Part shown: one piece after another, positions 10,447 to 19,358 of the stretch
Position numbering within the stretch: position 1 is the first letter of the stretch
How the letters are laid out: each line of letters starts with the position of its first letter
Origin: Pseudoalteromonas sp. T1lg48
GTDB lineage: Bacteria; Pseudomonadota; Gammaproteobacteria; Enterobacterales; Alteromonadaceae
Reading direction: 5' to 3'
Length of the DNA stretch: 64,000 nucleotides
NCBI RefSeq assembly: GCF_002964785.1
Contig: NZ_PQCC01000018.1
Location: 434,001 to 498,000 of the forward strand
Notes under the pieces: model-generated
The model's input: the letters and a program-made list of their open reading frames with translations, nothing else
What the model was told of the DNA's origin: nothing
Databases searched by the model: none
Made by a program: the position numbers and the translations under genes

Positions 10447-10546
10447 CTATAGTGCCCCAAACAGGGGCGGCTTTTAAGCTAACTAAAATTAGACGCGAAG
10501 CGTCGGGAGCCAGCTTAAAACTGTCCCGTAACCTGGCTTGTTAAAT
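10447..10546 (-). repeat. attC-like recombination site (candidate)
   Basis: On the minus strand this block begins 4 bases after the stop codon of the small secreted protein gene with ATTTAAC, a perfect R'' match to RYYYAAC. It contains a long imperfect stem made of TTTTAAGCT and AGCTTAAAA arms. The apex is GACGC-TTC-GCGTC, and a second stem, GCCCC-TGTTT-GGGGC, follows. The 3' core reads ACTATAG rather than GTTRRRY, so the site is degenerate there. The large beta-propeller gene begins about 45 bases further on. Position and folding fit a cassette boundary. Confidence 0.45.
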
Positions 10547-10549
10547 GCG

Positions 10550-10948
10550 CTAGTTACTCGTAACTTCACTTTTAACTTTTCGATTTAACTCCATAAAGTC
10601 TTTGACTAACGAGTCACAAGCAACTCTCGAAGCACTACACTTTACTTGAGTTGTAATACCAATTTGTCCACCCCTTTCTACTGCAGCTCGACGAACTACT
10701 GACGGATAGGAAGGGTGATCTTTTGGGGCAAATGACCAGAGGGTTTTATTGGTGTTGTCATTTATAATTACCCACCCGTCAGATTCTCTAATTTCAACAT
10801 TGGGATCTGATTTTAGAGCCTCAAGTGCCTCGAGTACTGTTTTAAATCCAAAAACTTGCCCACCTTTTCCTTGATAACCCAATTCAGATTCAGCGGCATA
10901 AGTTAAGTTAGAAATACCTATTAGAACCAGGAAAAATACCCGATGCAT
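10550..10948 (-). CDS. Small secreted protein of unknown function
   Basis: About 132 residues with a clean signal peptide (MHRVFFLVLIGISNLTYA, cleavage near residue 18-20). The chosen ATG at 10948 has an AGAAGGA ribosome site 6-7 bases upstream; a TTG two codons earlier is less likely. The mature part has WVIINDNTNKTLWSFAPKDHPSYPSVVRRAAVERGG, written here only as a description of a WxxxP-rich region around residues 60-95, and two cysteines near residues 105-115 that could form a disulfide. It resembles small periplasmic proteins often met in cassette arrays, but no family is recognised. It is flanked downstream by an attC-like site. Confidence 0.7.
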   Translation of the reverse strand: MHRVFFLVLIGISNLTYAAESELGYQGKGGQVFGFKTVLEALEALKSDPNVEIRESDGWVIINDNTNKTLWSFAPKDHPSYPSVVRRAAVERGGQIGITTQVKCSASRVACDSLVKDFMELNRKVKSEVTSN

Positions 10949-11384
10949 ACACAATCCTTCTTGAGCACCTAACAGCTTATTAGTGCGAATTCCCAGTTAA
11001 GGAAGTTACCCACAACCCAAACTTGTCCCACTAATAAAATTTTTACTTAATACTAACACCAAGCTATCAGGTGTTTTTCTCATAAGCAATCAAGAAACAA
11101 GCCAGAAAAAACGTACCTTCACTTATTCGGGCCTTATGTGGCTCGCTATATAATTTTTTTATCATTAAATATCAGTAGATTATCTATTATCATCACATAA
11201 CCGAGCCGGATCTGTGTATTACATAGCGTGCCAAAACAACCATAATCGACGCGTTTTTACCTATCCGTATTTTTAAGGATAAGAAGCACGGGTGTGCGAT
11301 TGGCGCTGAGCCGAGAGCCCGGCCACCCCACCAATAGTGTGGGTATGACACTTTCTTTCTCTTCGAGAGCAGACCTAATCTCAG
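10949..11384. other. Non-coding intergenic stretch with structured segment
   Basis: No gene is supported here. Two things stand out. First, on the minus strand a GTTAGGT heptamer (10967-10973), matching the integron R' core, precedes the small secreted gene, with ATTAGTG/CACTAAT arms further out. Second, about 11220-11384 is GC-richer and contains several short stems (ACGGGTGT region, GCCGAGAGCCCGGC, CCCAC-GTGGG), leading directly into the perfect hairpin at 11385-11417. This could be a small RNA or a long 3' untranslated region of astB. Confidence 0.35.
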
Positions 11385-11417
11385 GTAAAAAGAGCAGCCG
11401 GTGGCTGCTCTTTTTAC
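11385..11417 (-). terminator. Bidirectional hairpin terminator after astB
   Basis: Perfect 15-base arms GTAAAAAGAGCAGCC and GGCTGCTCTTTTTAC surround a 3-base loop. It lies 10 bases past the astB stop on the minus strand and has T runs on both strands. Confidence 0.88.
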
Positions 11418-11427
11418 ATTGCTAAGC

Positions 11428-12765
11428 TTAATTTTGCTGGAACGGATACACGGAGCCAATGGACAGTATCTGAGTCAGTTCATCGAGCGCTGATTGGCTT
11501 TCAGTCATCAGGGTGGGATCGGCCAAATCCGTCTCAGAGACTCTGTCACGGTAGTGTTTTTTAACCCAGTCAGACAAAACAGCGTAAAGGCCGTCATCCA
11601 ACAGGCAGGAGGGATTAACCGCTGCCAGCTCCTGCTGTGACAGTGCGACACGCAAACGCAGACAAGCCGGTCCGCCACCATTTTGCATACTTTGCTTCAG
11701 GTCCATATAGATCACCTCATTAATCGGGTTACTGGCCTTGCAAAGCAGTGACAGATAGCGTTCTACCCTGCCTAGGGTCTGACATTCGCTTGGGGCGATA
11801 ATGGCCATGCCCCCATTTGGCAGGCTCACTAATTGACTGTTGAATATATAGCTTTTGATCGCGTCGTCGACTGTAACGTCTGTTGTTTTTACTTCTATCA
11901 GGTGTAAAGGACGTGAGCCTGAATACCGGTTGCGGATCTGCTCTATGACCGCCTGCTGTTGATAAAACGCCTGCTCATGAAACAAAAACACGTTCTCATT
12001 GCCAATGGCTATCACATCGTTGTGAAATACCCCCTGATCGATAACGTCGGGGTTTTGCTGAATAAACAAGGTGCGCTTCGGGTCGAGCTGATGACTACGT
12101 GCTATCGCCTCACTCGCCTGACGGGTTTGTCTGGCGGGAAACGCGGAGGGCCTAACATTAGCATTCATGTCTTCGCCATAGACAAACAAGGCAAGTCCAT
12201 GGTGACCATAACTGTCGACCAGCCTGGTGTAGTTTGCCGCCCCCTCATCACCAAAGAGTGAGTGCTGGGGCAAAGGCGGATGATGCACAAAATGCGTATC
12301 ATCATTAAAGGTGGCACGCAAAATTTGCCCCGTGGTTTTAGCCTCTATCGCTCGGTGCAGCTTGTTATTCAGGTTGGCCGGCGTAAAGTGCACCTTAGCG
12401 TCTTGCGTATCACACCCGGGCGAGACGGTAGCGGCGTTGGCGGCCCACATGGATGACGCCGAATAACAGGCCTTCAATAACGTGGGCTCGGTTTTCGCTG
12501 CCTTGTTGATCACCGCCGCATCCGAGCCACTGAAGCCCAAGGCTCTTAGCATCGCTAAGTCAGGACGCGCATTGGGCGCCAGCACCCCTTGATACAGCCC
12601 GAGCTGTACTAAAGACCACATTTTTTCCAGGCCCTGCAGCGCCGCTTGCCTGGGGTTGGCCACCTTATTGGCATTGGATTTAGATGCAATATTGCCATAC
12701 GACAAGCCTGCATAGTTGTGTGTAGGCCCTACCAGACCATCAAAATTAACCTCGTAATAGCTCAC
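11428..12765 (-). CDS. astB: N-succinylarginine dihydrolase
   Basis: Second enzyme of the arginine succinyltransferase pathway. It hydrolyses N2-succinylarginine to N2-succinylornithine, releasing ammonia and CO2. The whole 445-residue protein follows the AstB family: EVNFDGLVGPTHNYAGLSYGN at the start, GDEGAANYTRL and FVYGED in the middle, QQNPDVIDQGVFHNDV, and the conserved NGGGPACLRLRV segment carrying the catalytic Cys. The GTG at 12765 is preferred because MSYYEVNFDGL aligns with family N-termini and an AGGGGG ribosome site lies just upstream; an ATG 33 bases earlier would add a non-homologous tail. The other ast genes are not here, so astB stands alone, followed by a strong terminator. 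Confidence 0.96.
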   Translation of the reverse strand: MSYYEVNFDGLVGPTHNYAGLSYGNIASKSNANKVANPRQAALQGLEKMWSLVQLGLYQGVLAPNARPDLAMLRALGFSGSDAAVINKAAKTEPTLLKACYSASSMWAANAATVSPGCDTQDAKVHFTPANLNNKLHRAIEAKTTGQILRATFNDDTHFVHHPPLPQHSLFGDEGAANYTRLVDSYGHHGLALFVYGEDMNANVRPSAFPARQTRQASEAIARSHQLDPKRTLFIQQNPDVIDQGVFHNDVIAIGNENVFLFHEQAFYQQQAVIEQIRNRYSGSRPLHLIEVKTTDVTVDDAIKSYIFNSQLVSLPNGGMAIIAPSECQTLGRVERYLSLLCKASNPINEVIYMDLKQSMQNGGGPACLRLRVALSQQELAAVNPSCLLDDGLYAVLSDWVKKHYRDRVSETDLADPTLMTESQSALDELTQILSIGSVYPFQQN

Positions 12766-13012
12766 TGCTGCCCCCTTTTGGTGCGTAGCGCACTGCATTG
12801 GTTTTGTTTATTTCCGAATTGTCACCTTACGTTTGCCAACGAATAACCCTTCTCCCCCTTTAAACCAACGGAGCTGGGTATATGTGAAGTAAAACGTATT
12901 GATGCAACGAAGGGGAAGTAATCAAGTCCTGTGCCAACAAGGTGACACAAAATAAGCAACCGTGGTTTTGCATAATAAGCACCGACAAAAAACATGGCTA
13001 AGCTCATTAAGC

Positions 13013-13516
13013 CTAGTGGACTTTACCAGCGATGTGCTCAATTTCCTGTTTCAGGTTTTTATATAGGCCGAGCATAAACAGTAGCTCTAGGACAACAAAC
13101 AGCGGGCCGATCACCAAGCCGGTTACGTCCTCAAGAAACGCCGGTTTTTTACCTTCAAAATAGTGACCGATAAATTGAAATACCCAGCCAATTAGGAAGA
13201 GCCCGACTCCCCATGCCAGCCATTGTGGCCAGGGCAAGGCCACTAAAGGTGCCGCGCCCACCAGAGCGGCGGCCATCAGCATCGTCATTACTAACCCCAG
13301 GGACAGGGAAAGAAACAAATAATAAACACAGCTAATAGCAACAATGAGCACTGCGGGAGTGACTGTGAGCTCGGGAGTGGGCGTAAAACTTGGTCGCGAC
13401 AACAACACCGCCAAGGCATACACTATCAGCGGGATGCCAATAAAGTGGGTGCAGATATTACGCTTATCCCTATGATAGTGGGCGTAGTTAGCCAATTGGC
13501 TGACAAGTGATTTCAT
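13013..13516 (-). CDS. DUF962/Mpo1-like membrane protein
   Basis: A 167-residue protein with 3-4 predicted membrane helices. It begins with the family signature YAHYHRDKRNICTHFIGIPL, in which the His residues are the likely metal ligands. A second conserved region is QFIGHYFEGKKPAF. The yeast homologue Mpo1 (YGL010w) is an iron-dependent 2-hydroxy fatty acid alpha-dioxygenase; whether the bacterial members share that activity is inferred from the retained His motifs. It lies between astB and the rec operon and is likely transcribed separately. Confidence 0.85.
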   Translation of the reverse strand: MKSLVSQLANYAHYHRDKRNICTHFIGIPLIVYALAVLLSRPSFTPTPELTVTPAVLIVAISCVYYLFLSLSLGLVMTMLMAAALVGAAPLVALPWPQWLAWGVGLFLIGWVFQFIGHYFEGKKPAFLEDVTGLVIGPLFVVLELLFMLGLYKNLKQEIEHIAGKVH

Positions 13517-13575
13517 CGTCTCTACCCTGCTTTACGTATAGTAAAAACCAGTTTAGAGTAAAAAACCTAATCTGC

Positions 13576-13953
13576 CTACGCGTTTTCCGTCTGGCCGCGA
13601 TTCACCTGCTCTTTGAAGGTAAAATAACTTCTAATAAGCATAAAGATAAGCGTCGCACCAATAAAGGCGGCCATCATATGGTGCACAAGCAGGTGGCTGG
13701 CGATAAACATGGGCACGTCCTCCCATGACTCAAGCAGCAGGAGCTTAACCAGCAGCAAGGCGTACACAAGGCAATGCAGCCCAAGTGCCAGCTTAAATAT
13801 TTTCGCCGCCCGCCGGTGCGCCCAGGGCTGAGGTTTACCCAGACCTAAACGCAGCAGTAATAAACCCAGCAAGGCCAGCACTATTGAAAGCATACCCAAG
13901 CCTAAGAGTGACGTTTTTACCAGGATCAGGCATAGAATAATGTAAGGCCACAT
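13576..13953 (-). CDS. Small membrane protein at the end of the rec operon
   Basis: About 125 residues with four hydrophobic helices and a short polar C-terminus. A MFIASHLLVHHMMA segment holds three His residues. The ATG at 13953 follows the recD stop by 7 bases, with AAGGA inside the recD end as ribosome site, so it is co-translated with recD. No family is recognised. Its position suggests only co-transcription, not a function in recombination. Confidence 0.7.
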   Translation of the reverse strand: MWPYIILCLILVKTSLLGLGMLSIVLALLGLLLLRLGLGKPQPWAHRRAAKIFKLALGLHCLVYALLLVKLLLLESWEDVPMFIASHLLVHHMMAAFIGATLIFMLIRSYFTFKEQVNRGQTENA

Positions 13954-13960
13954 ACGCGCT

Positions 13961-15793
13961 TTATCCTTGTAGCCGCTGGTAGAGCCCGGAAGCACGACGA
14001 ATGGGCTGGTTAATGGCAAAGGACAAGGTGCGCATATCGCATATAAGCTCAATGTGCTGCTTAGCCCGGGTAATGCCGGTGTAAACCAGTTGTCGGTTAA
14101 GGCGCTGGCCGCCACGGCCCAAAGGCGGTAACACCATGGCGGTATGGGCAAATTCAGAGCCTTGCGACTTATGTATGGTCATGGCAAAGACCTTATCGAA
14201 TCCGGGCAGGCGCCCCGGATCAATGGCGCGGATGGTGCCATCACTGCCGATAAACATGGCCTTCAGGGCCCCGTCTTCACCTGGTAACACAATGCCGATA
14301 TCGCCATTAAACAGCCGCAACTGGTAGTCGTTCTGGTTAATCATCAAGGGCATACCAAGATAAAAACGCTGCCTCAGGTCGATCAACCCCTGTTGCGCCA
14401 GACGCTGTTCAATGCGTTGATTAAGTTGTTGCACGCCAAAGGGACCCTCGCGCAGCGCCGCCAGCAATTGATACTGGGCAAATGCCTGATGCACCGTCTT
14501 GGCATCCATCCCCTCGCCGGCCAAGGTTAAATACGCGCTATATTGGTGTGCAGCACGGTCGATGAGCTGGGAATAAAAGCCCTCTTGCAGATCAAAGTAA
14601 CTGATGTCATGGGCGCCACTGTGCAGCAGTTGTTTTGCGGTGTTTTGCTCGGCGCGATTAACCGCATAGGCCAGGCGGCCGATACCGCTGCCCTGGGCAA
14701 AGCGATAACTGTGCTGCAAAAAGGCGATATTGTCGCGCAACAGGTAGGGGGTTTCCTGCTGGCTGTGATACTGATGCTCCCCACACAGACTCGCCAATTG
14801 CTGCGCCCAGGTTGCGCTGTAATTGGGTAACTGGCCAAGCTGACATTGGCAACACAGGTCGGCCATAATATTGCCGCTGTCGACCGAGCTCAACTGATCC
14901 TTATCGCCAAGCAGTATAAGTCTGGTGTGCGGTGCCAAGGCATCCACCAGCTTGGCCATCAAACTGATGTCTATCATCGAGGCCTCGTCGACTACGACTA
15001 AGTCCGCATGCACCGGGTTGGCGCGGTTATGACGGAACTGGTTGGAGTATGGCAAGGTACCGAGCAAACGGTGCAGGGTTTGTGCCTGCTCAGGAATGAG
15101 CGCCGCCACACCCTGACCAGCATCTGGCAGGGCCAGTTTCGCCCCTTGAATCGACTCACTTAAGCGTGCCGCGGCCTTACCCGTGGGTGCTACCAGCTCA
15201 ATATGCAATGGTGCCTCACAATACAGGGACTGCAAAATGGCCAGTAGCCGGGTCACTGTGGTTGTTTTACCTGTGCCCGGACCGCCGCTGATCACACAAA
15301 ATTTGCGCGTGGCCGCGGTGGCACAAGCCACCTTTTGCCAGTTCGGGCTTTGCTCGTCATCGGCACCAAAATACAGTTCGATTAACGCTGTCAGGCGCTC
15401 ATTATCCAAAGTGATGGGCGCCTCGGCCAGACTGCTAAAGCGCTGTGCCAGCAGGGCCTCGTAGTCATCATAACGGGCCAGATACAAGGCCTGATCGCGC
15501 AAGCGCAGCGGTTGCTGCTCGCCAATGCAATGTAACTGTGAAAGACCCAGCTCGATATCCACGGAGGGCACAAGGTCTGTCTCTAAGGCACGGAGATCTA
15601 GTTCGAAGGGGTTAGCCCTATCCAGGGTGCTTAAGTCCAAACAAGAGTGTTGCTCATTCATGGCCTTAAGCAGCAATAGAATCACATAAAATCCCATTTC
15701 ATTGCCGCCGTGCAAGGGCTCGCCCACCAGCAGCTTAGCCAGCTCTATGTCCACGGTACGCACCTTTTTGTGCGCTTGTAATAACTCAATCAC
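13961..15793 (-). CDS. recD: Exodeoxyribonuclease V subunit alpha (RecD helicase)
   Basis: The fast 5'-3' helicase of RecBCD, which repairs double-strand breaks and degrades linear DNA. Visible motifs are Walker A SGGPGTGKTTT (about residue 165), Walker B VVDEASMID, the QSYRF/ALREGPFGV region, and the late helicase motif AMTIHKSQGSEF plus YTGITRAK. The GTG at 15793 is preferred because an AAGGAG ribosome site sits 6 bases upstream and it overlaps the recB stop, a typical coupling arrangement. It gives about 610 residues, close to E. coli RecD (608). An ATG at 15838 would overlap recB by 53 bases without a ribosome site. Confidence 0.95.
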   Translation of the reverse strand: MIELLQAHKKVRTVDIELAKLLVGEPLHGGNEMGFYVILLLLKAMNEQHSCLDLSTLDRANPFELDLRALETDLVPSVDIELGLSQLHCIGEQQPLRLRDQALYLARYDDYEALLAQRFSSLAEAPITLDNERLTALIELYFGADDEQSPNWQKVACATAATRKFCVISGGPGTGKTTTVTRLLAILQSLYCEAPLHIELVAPTGKAAARLSESIQGAKLALPDAGQGVAALIPEQAQTLHRLLGTLPYSNQFRHNRANPVHADLVVVDEASMIDISLMAKLVDALAPHTRLILLGDKDQLSSVDSGNIMADLCCQCQLGQLPNYSATWAQQLASLCGEHQYHSQQETPYLLRDNIAFLQHSYRFAQGSGIGRLAYAVNRAEQNTAKQLLHSGAHDISYFDLQEGFYSQLIDRAAHQYSAYLTLAGEGMDAKTVHQAFAQYQLLAALREGPFGVQQLNQRIEQRLAQQGLIDLRQRFYLGMPLMINQNDYQLRLFNGDIGIVLPGEDGALKAMFIGSDGTIRAIDPGRLPGFDKVFAMTIHKSQGSEFAHTAMVLPPLGRGGQRLNRQLVYTGITRAKQHIELICDMRTLSFAINQPIRRASGLYQRLQG

Positions 15794-18700
15794 CACGCTC
15801 TCCTTGGGCGAATAAGGCATCCAGTTGCTTAATTTCATCGATGCTAAAGGCTTTGCAATACACCCCTTGTTGCTCGGGCATGGCGCGCATAAAGGTGTAG
15901 ATCATCCCGCCTAAGTGATGCTCTGGATCATAATCCGGCAAACGTTTTTGCAACAGACGATGCAGGGCCACCATATAAATAGCCCCTTGCACATGATAGC
16001 TGTGCGCATTCATGGCATGAGTGAGCGCATTCTGATCATAATCAAGGGCGCTATCGCCCAGATAATTTGATTTATAATCAAGTACATAATAACGACCTTC
16101 ATGGCAAAAAATAAGGTCGATAAAACCCTTTAAGACACCCTTCACACGGTCAAAATCAAAATCGAAATCGTAGCCGAACAGACTTAACATGGTGTGGTTA
16201 AAGGCCGTTGGCTCGAGCTCAACAAGGGGTAAATGAAATTCCATTTCCACCAGACAATGCTCATCGGCAAGCGCTCCCAGGCTTAAGCCTCTGTCGTTGA
16301 GTGGACAACGCACTATGTCTGCCATCCACTGCTGTAACAGCGGCAGCCAGCGTTCGTCCAGGGCGTATTTGTGTAAACTTTGCTGACACACCTGTTCAAG
16401 CTGCGCCAGGGCTTGTGACTCACCATTGGCAACCCCGGCAAAGGAGATTTGCTCGAGGATATCGTGCAAACAGCTGCCCGGCCCAGGTCCCTTAGGAAAC
16501 TCATAGCTGCTGAGCACTGCCTCTTCGGCCGAGCTGGCCGGATATAAGTACTGCTCCATGCGATGGTCTTCATCATCATCACCACCGCCGGCGCCAAAAC
16601 TCGGCGCCTCATGGCGTTTATAGCTTAAGGCACTAAAGCTGGTAGCCCGCCAATGGCGCTCTATTCCCGCCGGTGGCGTGGCAACCTCGAGGACGACCTC
16701 GCTGCTGTGCGCCAGCACGTCAGTGGACTCAAACACTTGCTCTGTGTTCATCAGCGCCATATTGGGGTTAGCGCCGACCTTGTCCGCCAGTAAGGCATAG
16801 AAGTCCGCCTGTGGCTCCGAATCACTAAACAGCAAGTAACCCAAGGCACAACTGTGCATCTGTGAGCGTCCCCATTGGCCTATGCCGTACATTCCCAAAG
16901 CGCAGTGATAAATGGCGCGAGTCAGCGCCACATAGAGCAGACGCAGGTCTTCGGCCAAGCGTTCACGTTCGGCGGCTATCATGGCCTGCTCGCCCTGAGC
17001 CAGATCCAGGCGCAATTGACCGTCACTATGATAATAGGCCAAGGCGGCGCTGCGGTAACTTTGCGCAAACGGCATAAAAACAATGGGGTATTGCAGGCCC
17101 TTGGAGGCGTGCATGGTAACGATTTGCACCAGCTCCGCATCGGTTTCCAGGCGCAGCTGGGCGCTGTCGCCCTCACCGTTTTCGCTGCTCAGTTGCTGGT
17201 GAAAATAACTGAGCAGGCGTGTGGTGCCATCAAGTTCAATTTGCTTATGTTGCAGGATTTCGCCGAGATGACGAAAATCCGTAAGCGCCCGCTGCACATC
17301 CCACCCCAGTTCATGCCAGCGCTGGGGCAATTGGTTTTGCCACAGTAGCTGCTCAAGCATGGCCAGGGCACCATCGGCATACCAGCGGCGTCTTAACTCG
17401 GCAAATTCGTTTAATAATTCGCTCCAGCGCTGCTGATCATCACCAAGGGCGTGTACTTGAGCCGCCGAAAAGTTATAAAAAGGTCCGCTCAACATGCCCC
17501 TTAGCAAGCGCTCGTCGTAAGGGCCATGCAACACGCTTAACAGGCGATACAAGTGCTGCGCCAAGGGCTGCTTAAAGACACTCTCACGAGCCAGATAGAC
17601 ACTGGCCACCCCAGCCTCGGCCAGGGCTGTTTTCATCAGGGCCGCCTCACGACGGTCGCGCACCAGAATGCAAAAATCACCGGCACAGGGAGACGTCTCA
17701 CCCAGGGTTAAACGCCCCTGCTGCGCCTCGGCCAGCAGATAATGGATACGCTTGGCAAAACTTTCCGCCAAGGCTCCCTGCCCCTGCTCCTTAGAGAGGA
17801 CCTCTGCGCCGCCGCCATGCCAGATAAATTCCATCGCCGCCAATGGCTTGCCATCAAGGCATAACTGCTCTTTCTTGCCCTTGGCTTTAACCTTGAAAAA
17901 AGGAATTTCATCATTGTAAATAAAGCTCTGTGGATGACCGCTGAAAAGGTAGTTCACACAGCCCACCAGCTCTGTGCTGGATCTGTGATTGACCGCCAGG
18001 GTATACAAACGCTGCTTATCGAGTTGTCGCTTGGCATCGATATAGGTAAAGATATCGGCGCCACGGAAGCCATAAATGGCCTGCTTGGGATCGCCTATCA
18101 TGGTCAGGCCGCTCATGGCCGACCTCAGGGGGCGATAGAGGGTATTAAAAATGCCGTACTGCACCGGATCGGTATCCTGGAACTCATCGATCATCGCCAC
18201 CGGATACTGGCTGCGTATTTGTCGCGCCAGCTCACCCTCGCTGTCGTTACCTAAGGCCTGATAGAGACCGCTCAGCAGATCGTCCGGAGCCAATAATTGC
18301 TGGCGTTTTTTTGCCGTTTGCACATGGCTGCGTACATAGTCTAATGCGTAAATACATAACAACTGAGCTAAAGAACTGCCAAAGCCGGCGCTGAGTTCAC
18401 TCAAGCGCTCAAACTCGCTCACCAGCTCATGCGAGAAGACGCTGCCATTTTTCTTGTAAATACTCGGGTCCTGCAAGGATGCACTGGACCACAGCTCAAA
18501 GGACTGCTTGGCCTTACCCAGCGCCAGCTCAAGGTCGTCGCTGTGGGCGAAAGCATGCAGACCGGCGACATTGGCCTTGTGTTTGGGTTTGGCATTACCC
18601 TTGATATCGCTGGCGGCCAGGGCACTGAAGAAATCGCCGCTTCGCAGTTGCTGCTTAAACGGCTCCAGGGCCTCAAGGTATTGCGCTTGCTGCTGCCAAA

Positions 18701-19358
18701 CCTGTGCTAATGCCTGTTTCGGCTCGTCAAAGGCGGGCTCCAATACCAATTGCTCGCGGTTGATCAGCGGGCTCAGGGTTTTTAGCAGGGTGTAAGGCGA
18801 AGGGTAATGAGCCAGCACAGCTTGTACCTGTTGCGCTGATAAGGGATAAACAAATTGACGCCAAAAGTCGAACACAGCTTGTTGTTGCAGCTCACTTTCA
18901 TCCAAGACGAAATGCAGGTTAAAGGCCATATTGGAGGCAAAGGCGTGCTGTTTTAACATCCGCTGACAAAAGCCATGAATGGTGAAAATGGCGCTGTCAT
19001 CCAGGGATTTTGCCGCCGCATCCAAAAGGTTATAGGCCTGCTGCTTCTGCTCTACCTGAGCCAATAATTGCTGTACCAGCTCATCGCTACTTGCTTTGCC
19101 TAGCAGCACTTCCTTAGCCTCGGTGATGCGCGCACGCACCCTGTCTTTTATCTCACTGGTGGCCGCCTCTGTAAAGGTCACCACCAGGATTTGTTCAACG
19201 CTTAAGGGCTCGCCTTGACTACCGTCTGTCTGCTGGTACATACCCAACAAGTAACGCAGGTATAAGCCGGTAATGGTGTAAGTTTTACCCGTCCCGGCGC
19301 TGGCTTCAATCAGCTGCTGCCCGACCAAGGGCAAACTGAGGGGATCAAGAATCTGCAT
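15786..19358 (-). CDS. recB: Exodeoxyribonuclease V subunit beta (RecB)
   Basis: 3'-5' helicase and nuclease subunit of RecBCD, about 1190 residues. It has Walker A EASAGTGKT (residues 18-26), Walker B MIDEFQDTDPVQY (about 390), the superfamily 1 motif QIVTMHASKGLQYP, and the C-terminal RecB nuclease domain with KGFIDLIF and VLDYKSN, whose Asp and Lys bind metal. The start at 19358 is supported by a GAGGAAG ribosome site and by overlap of 14 bases with recC; a longer start would read into recC. Order recC-recB-recD; ptrA is not inserted as it is in E. coli. Confidence 0.96.
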   Translation of the reverse strand: MQILDPLSLPLVGQQLIEASAGTGKTYTITGLYLRYLLGMYQQTDGSQGEPLSVEQILVVTFTEAATSEIKDRVRARITEAKEVLLGKASSDELVQQLLAQVEQKQQAYNLLDAAAKSLDDSAIFTIHGFCQRMLKQHAFASNMAFNLHFVLDESELQQQAVFDFWRQFVYPLSAQQVQAVLAHYPSPYTLLKTLSPLINREQLVLEPAFDEPKQALAQVWQQQAQYLEALEPFKQQLRSGDFFSALAASDIKGNAKPKHKANVAGLHAFAHSDDLELALGKAKQSFELWSSASLQDPSIYKKNGSVFSHELVSEFERLSELSAGFGSSLAQLLCIYALDYVRSHVQTAKKRQQLLAPDDLLSGLYQALGNDSEGELARQIRSQYPVAMIDEFQDTDPVQYGIFNTLYRPLRSAMSGLTMIGDPKQAIYGFRGADIFTYIDAKRQLDKQRLYTLAVNHRSSTELVGCVNYLFSGHPQSFIYNDEIPFFKVKAKGKKEQLCLDGKPLAAMEFIWHGGGAEVLSKEQGQGALAESFAKRIHYLLAEAQQGRLTLGETSPCAGDFCILVRDRREAALMKTALAEAGVASVYLARESVFKQPLAQHLYRLLSVLHGPYDERLLRGMLSGPFYNFSAAQVHALGDDQQRWSELLNEFAELRRRWYADGALAMLEQLLWQNQLPQRWHELGWDVQRALTDFRHLGEILQHKQIELDGTTRLLSYFHQQLSSENGEGDSAQLRLETDAELVQIVTMHASKGLQYPIVFMPFAQSYRSAALAYYHSDGQLRLDLAQGEQAMIAAERERLAEDLRLLYVALTRAIYHCALGMYGIGQWGRSQMHSCALGYLLFSDSEPQADFYALLADKVGANPNMALMNTEQVFESTDVLAHSSEVVLEVATPPAGIERHWRATSFSALSYKRHEAPSFGAGGGDDDEDHRMEQYLYPASSAEEAVLSSYEFPKGPGPGSCLHDILEQISFAGVANGESQALAQLEQVCQQSLHKYALDERWLPLLQQWMADIVRCPLNDRGLSLGALADEHCLVEMEFHLPLVELEPTAFNHTMLSLFGYDFDFDFDRVKGVLKGFIDLIFCHEGRYYVLDYKSNYLGDSALDYDQNALTHAMNAHSYHVQGAIYMVALHRLLQKRLPDYDPEHHLGGMIYTFMRAMPEQQGVYCKAFSIDEIKQLDALFAQGERGD

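Noticed and set aside
11345..11400. Resemblance to a glycine riboswitch (AATCTCAGGTAAAA)
   Set aside because: Only one short conserved piece matches; the paired aptamer core is missing and there is no downstream gene on that strand.
11193..11459. 88-codon minus-strand frame downstream of astB
   Set aside because: It includes the terminator hairpin and overlaps the astB end; no ribosome site or protein pattern.
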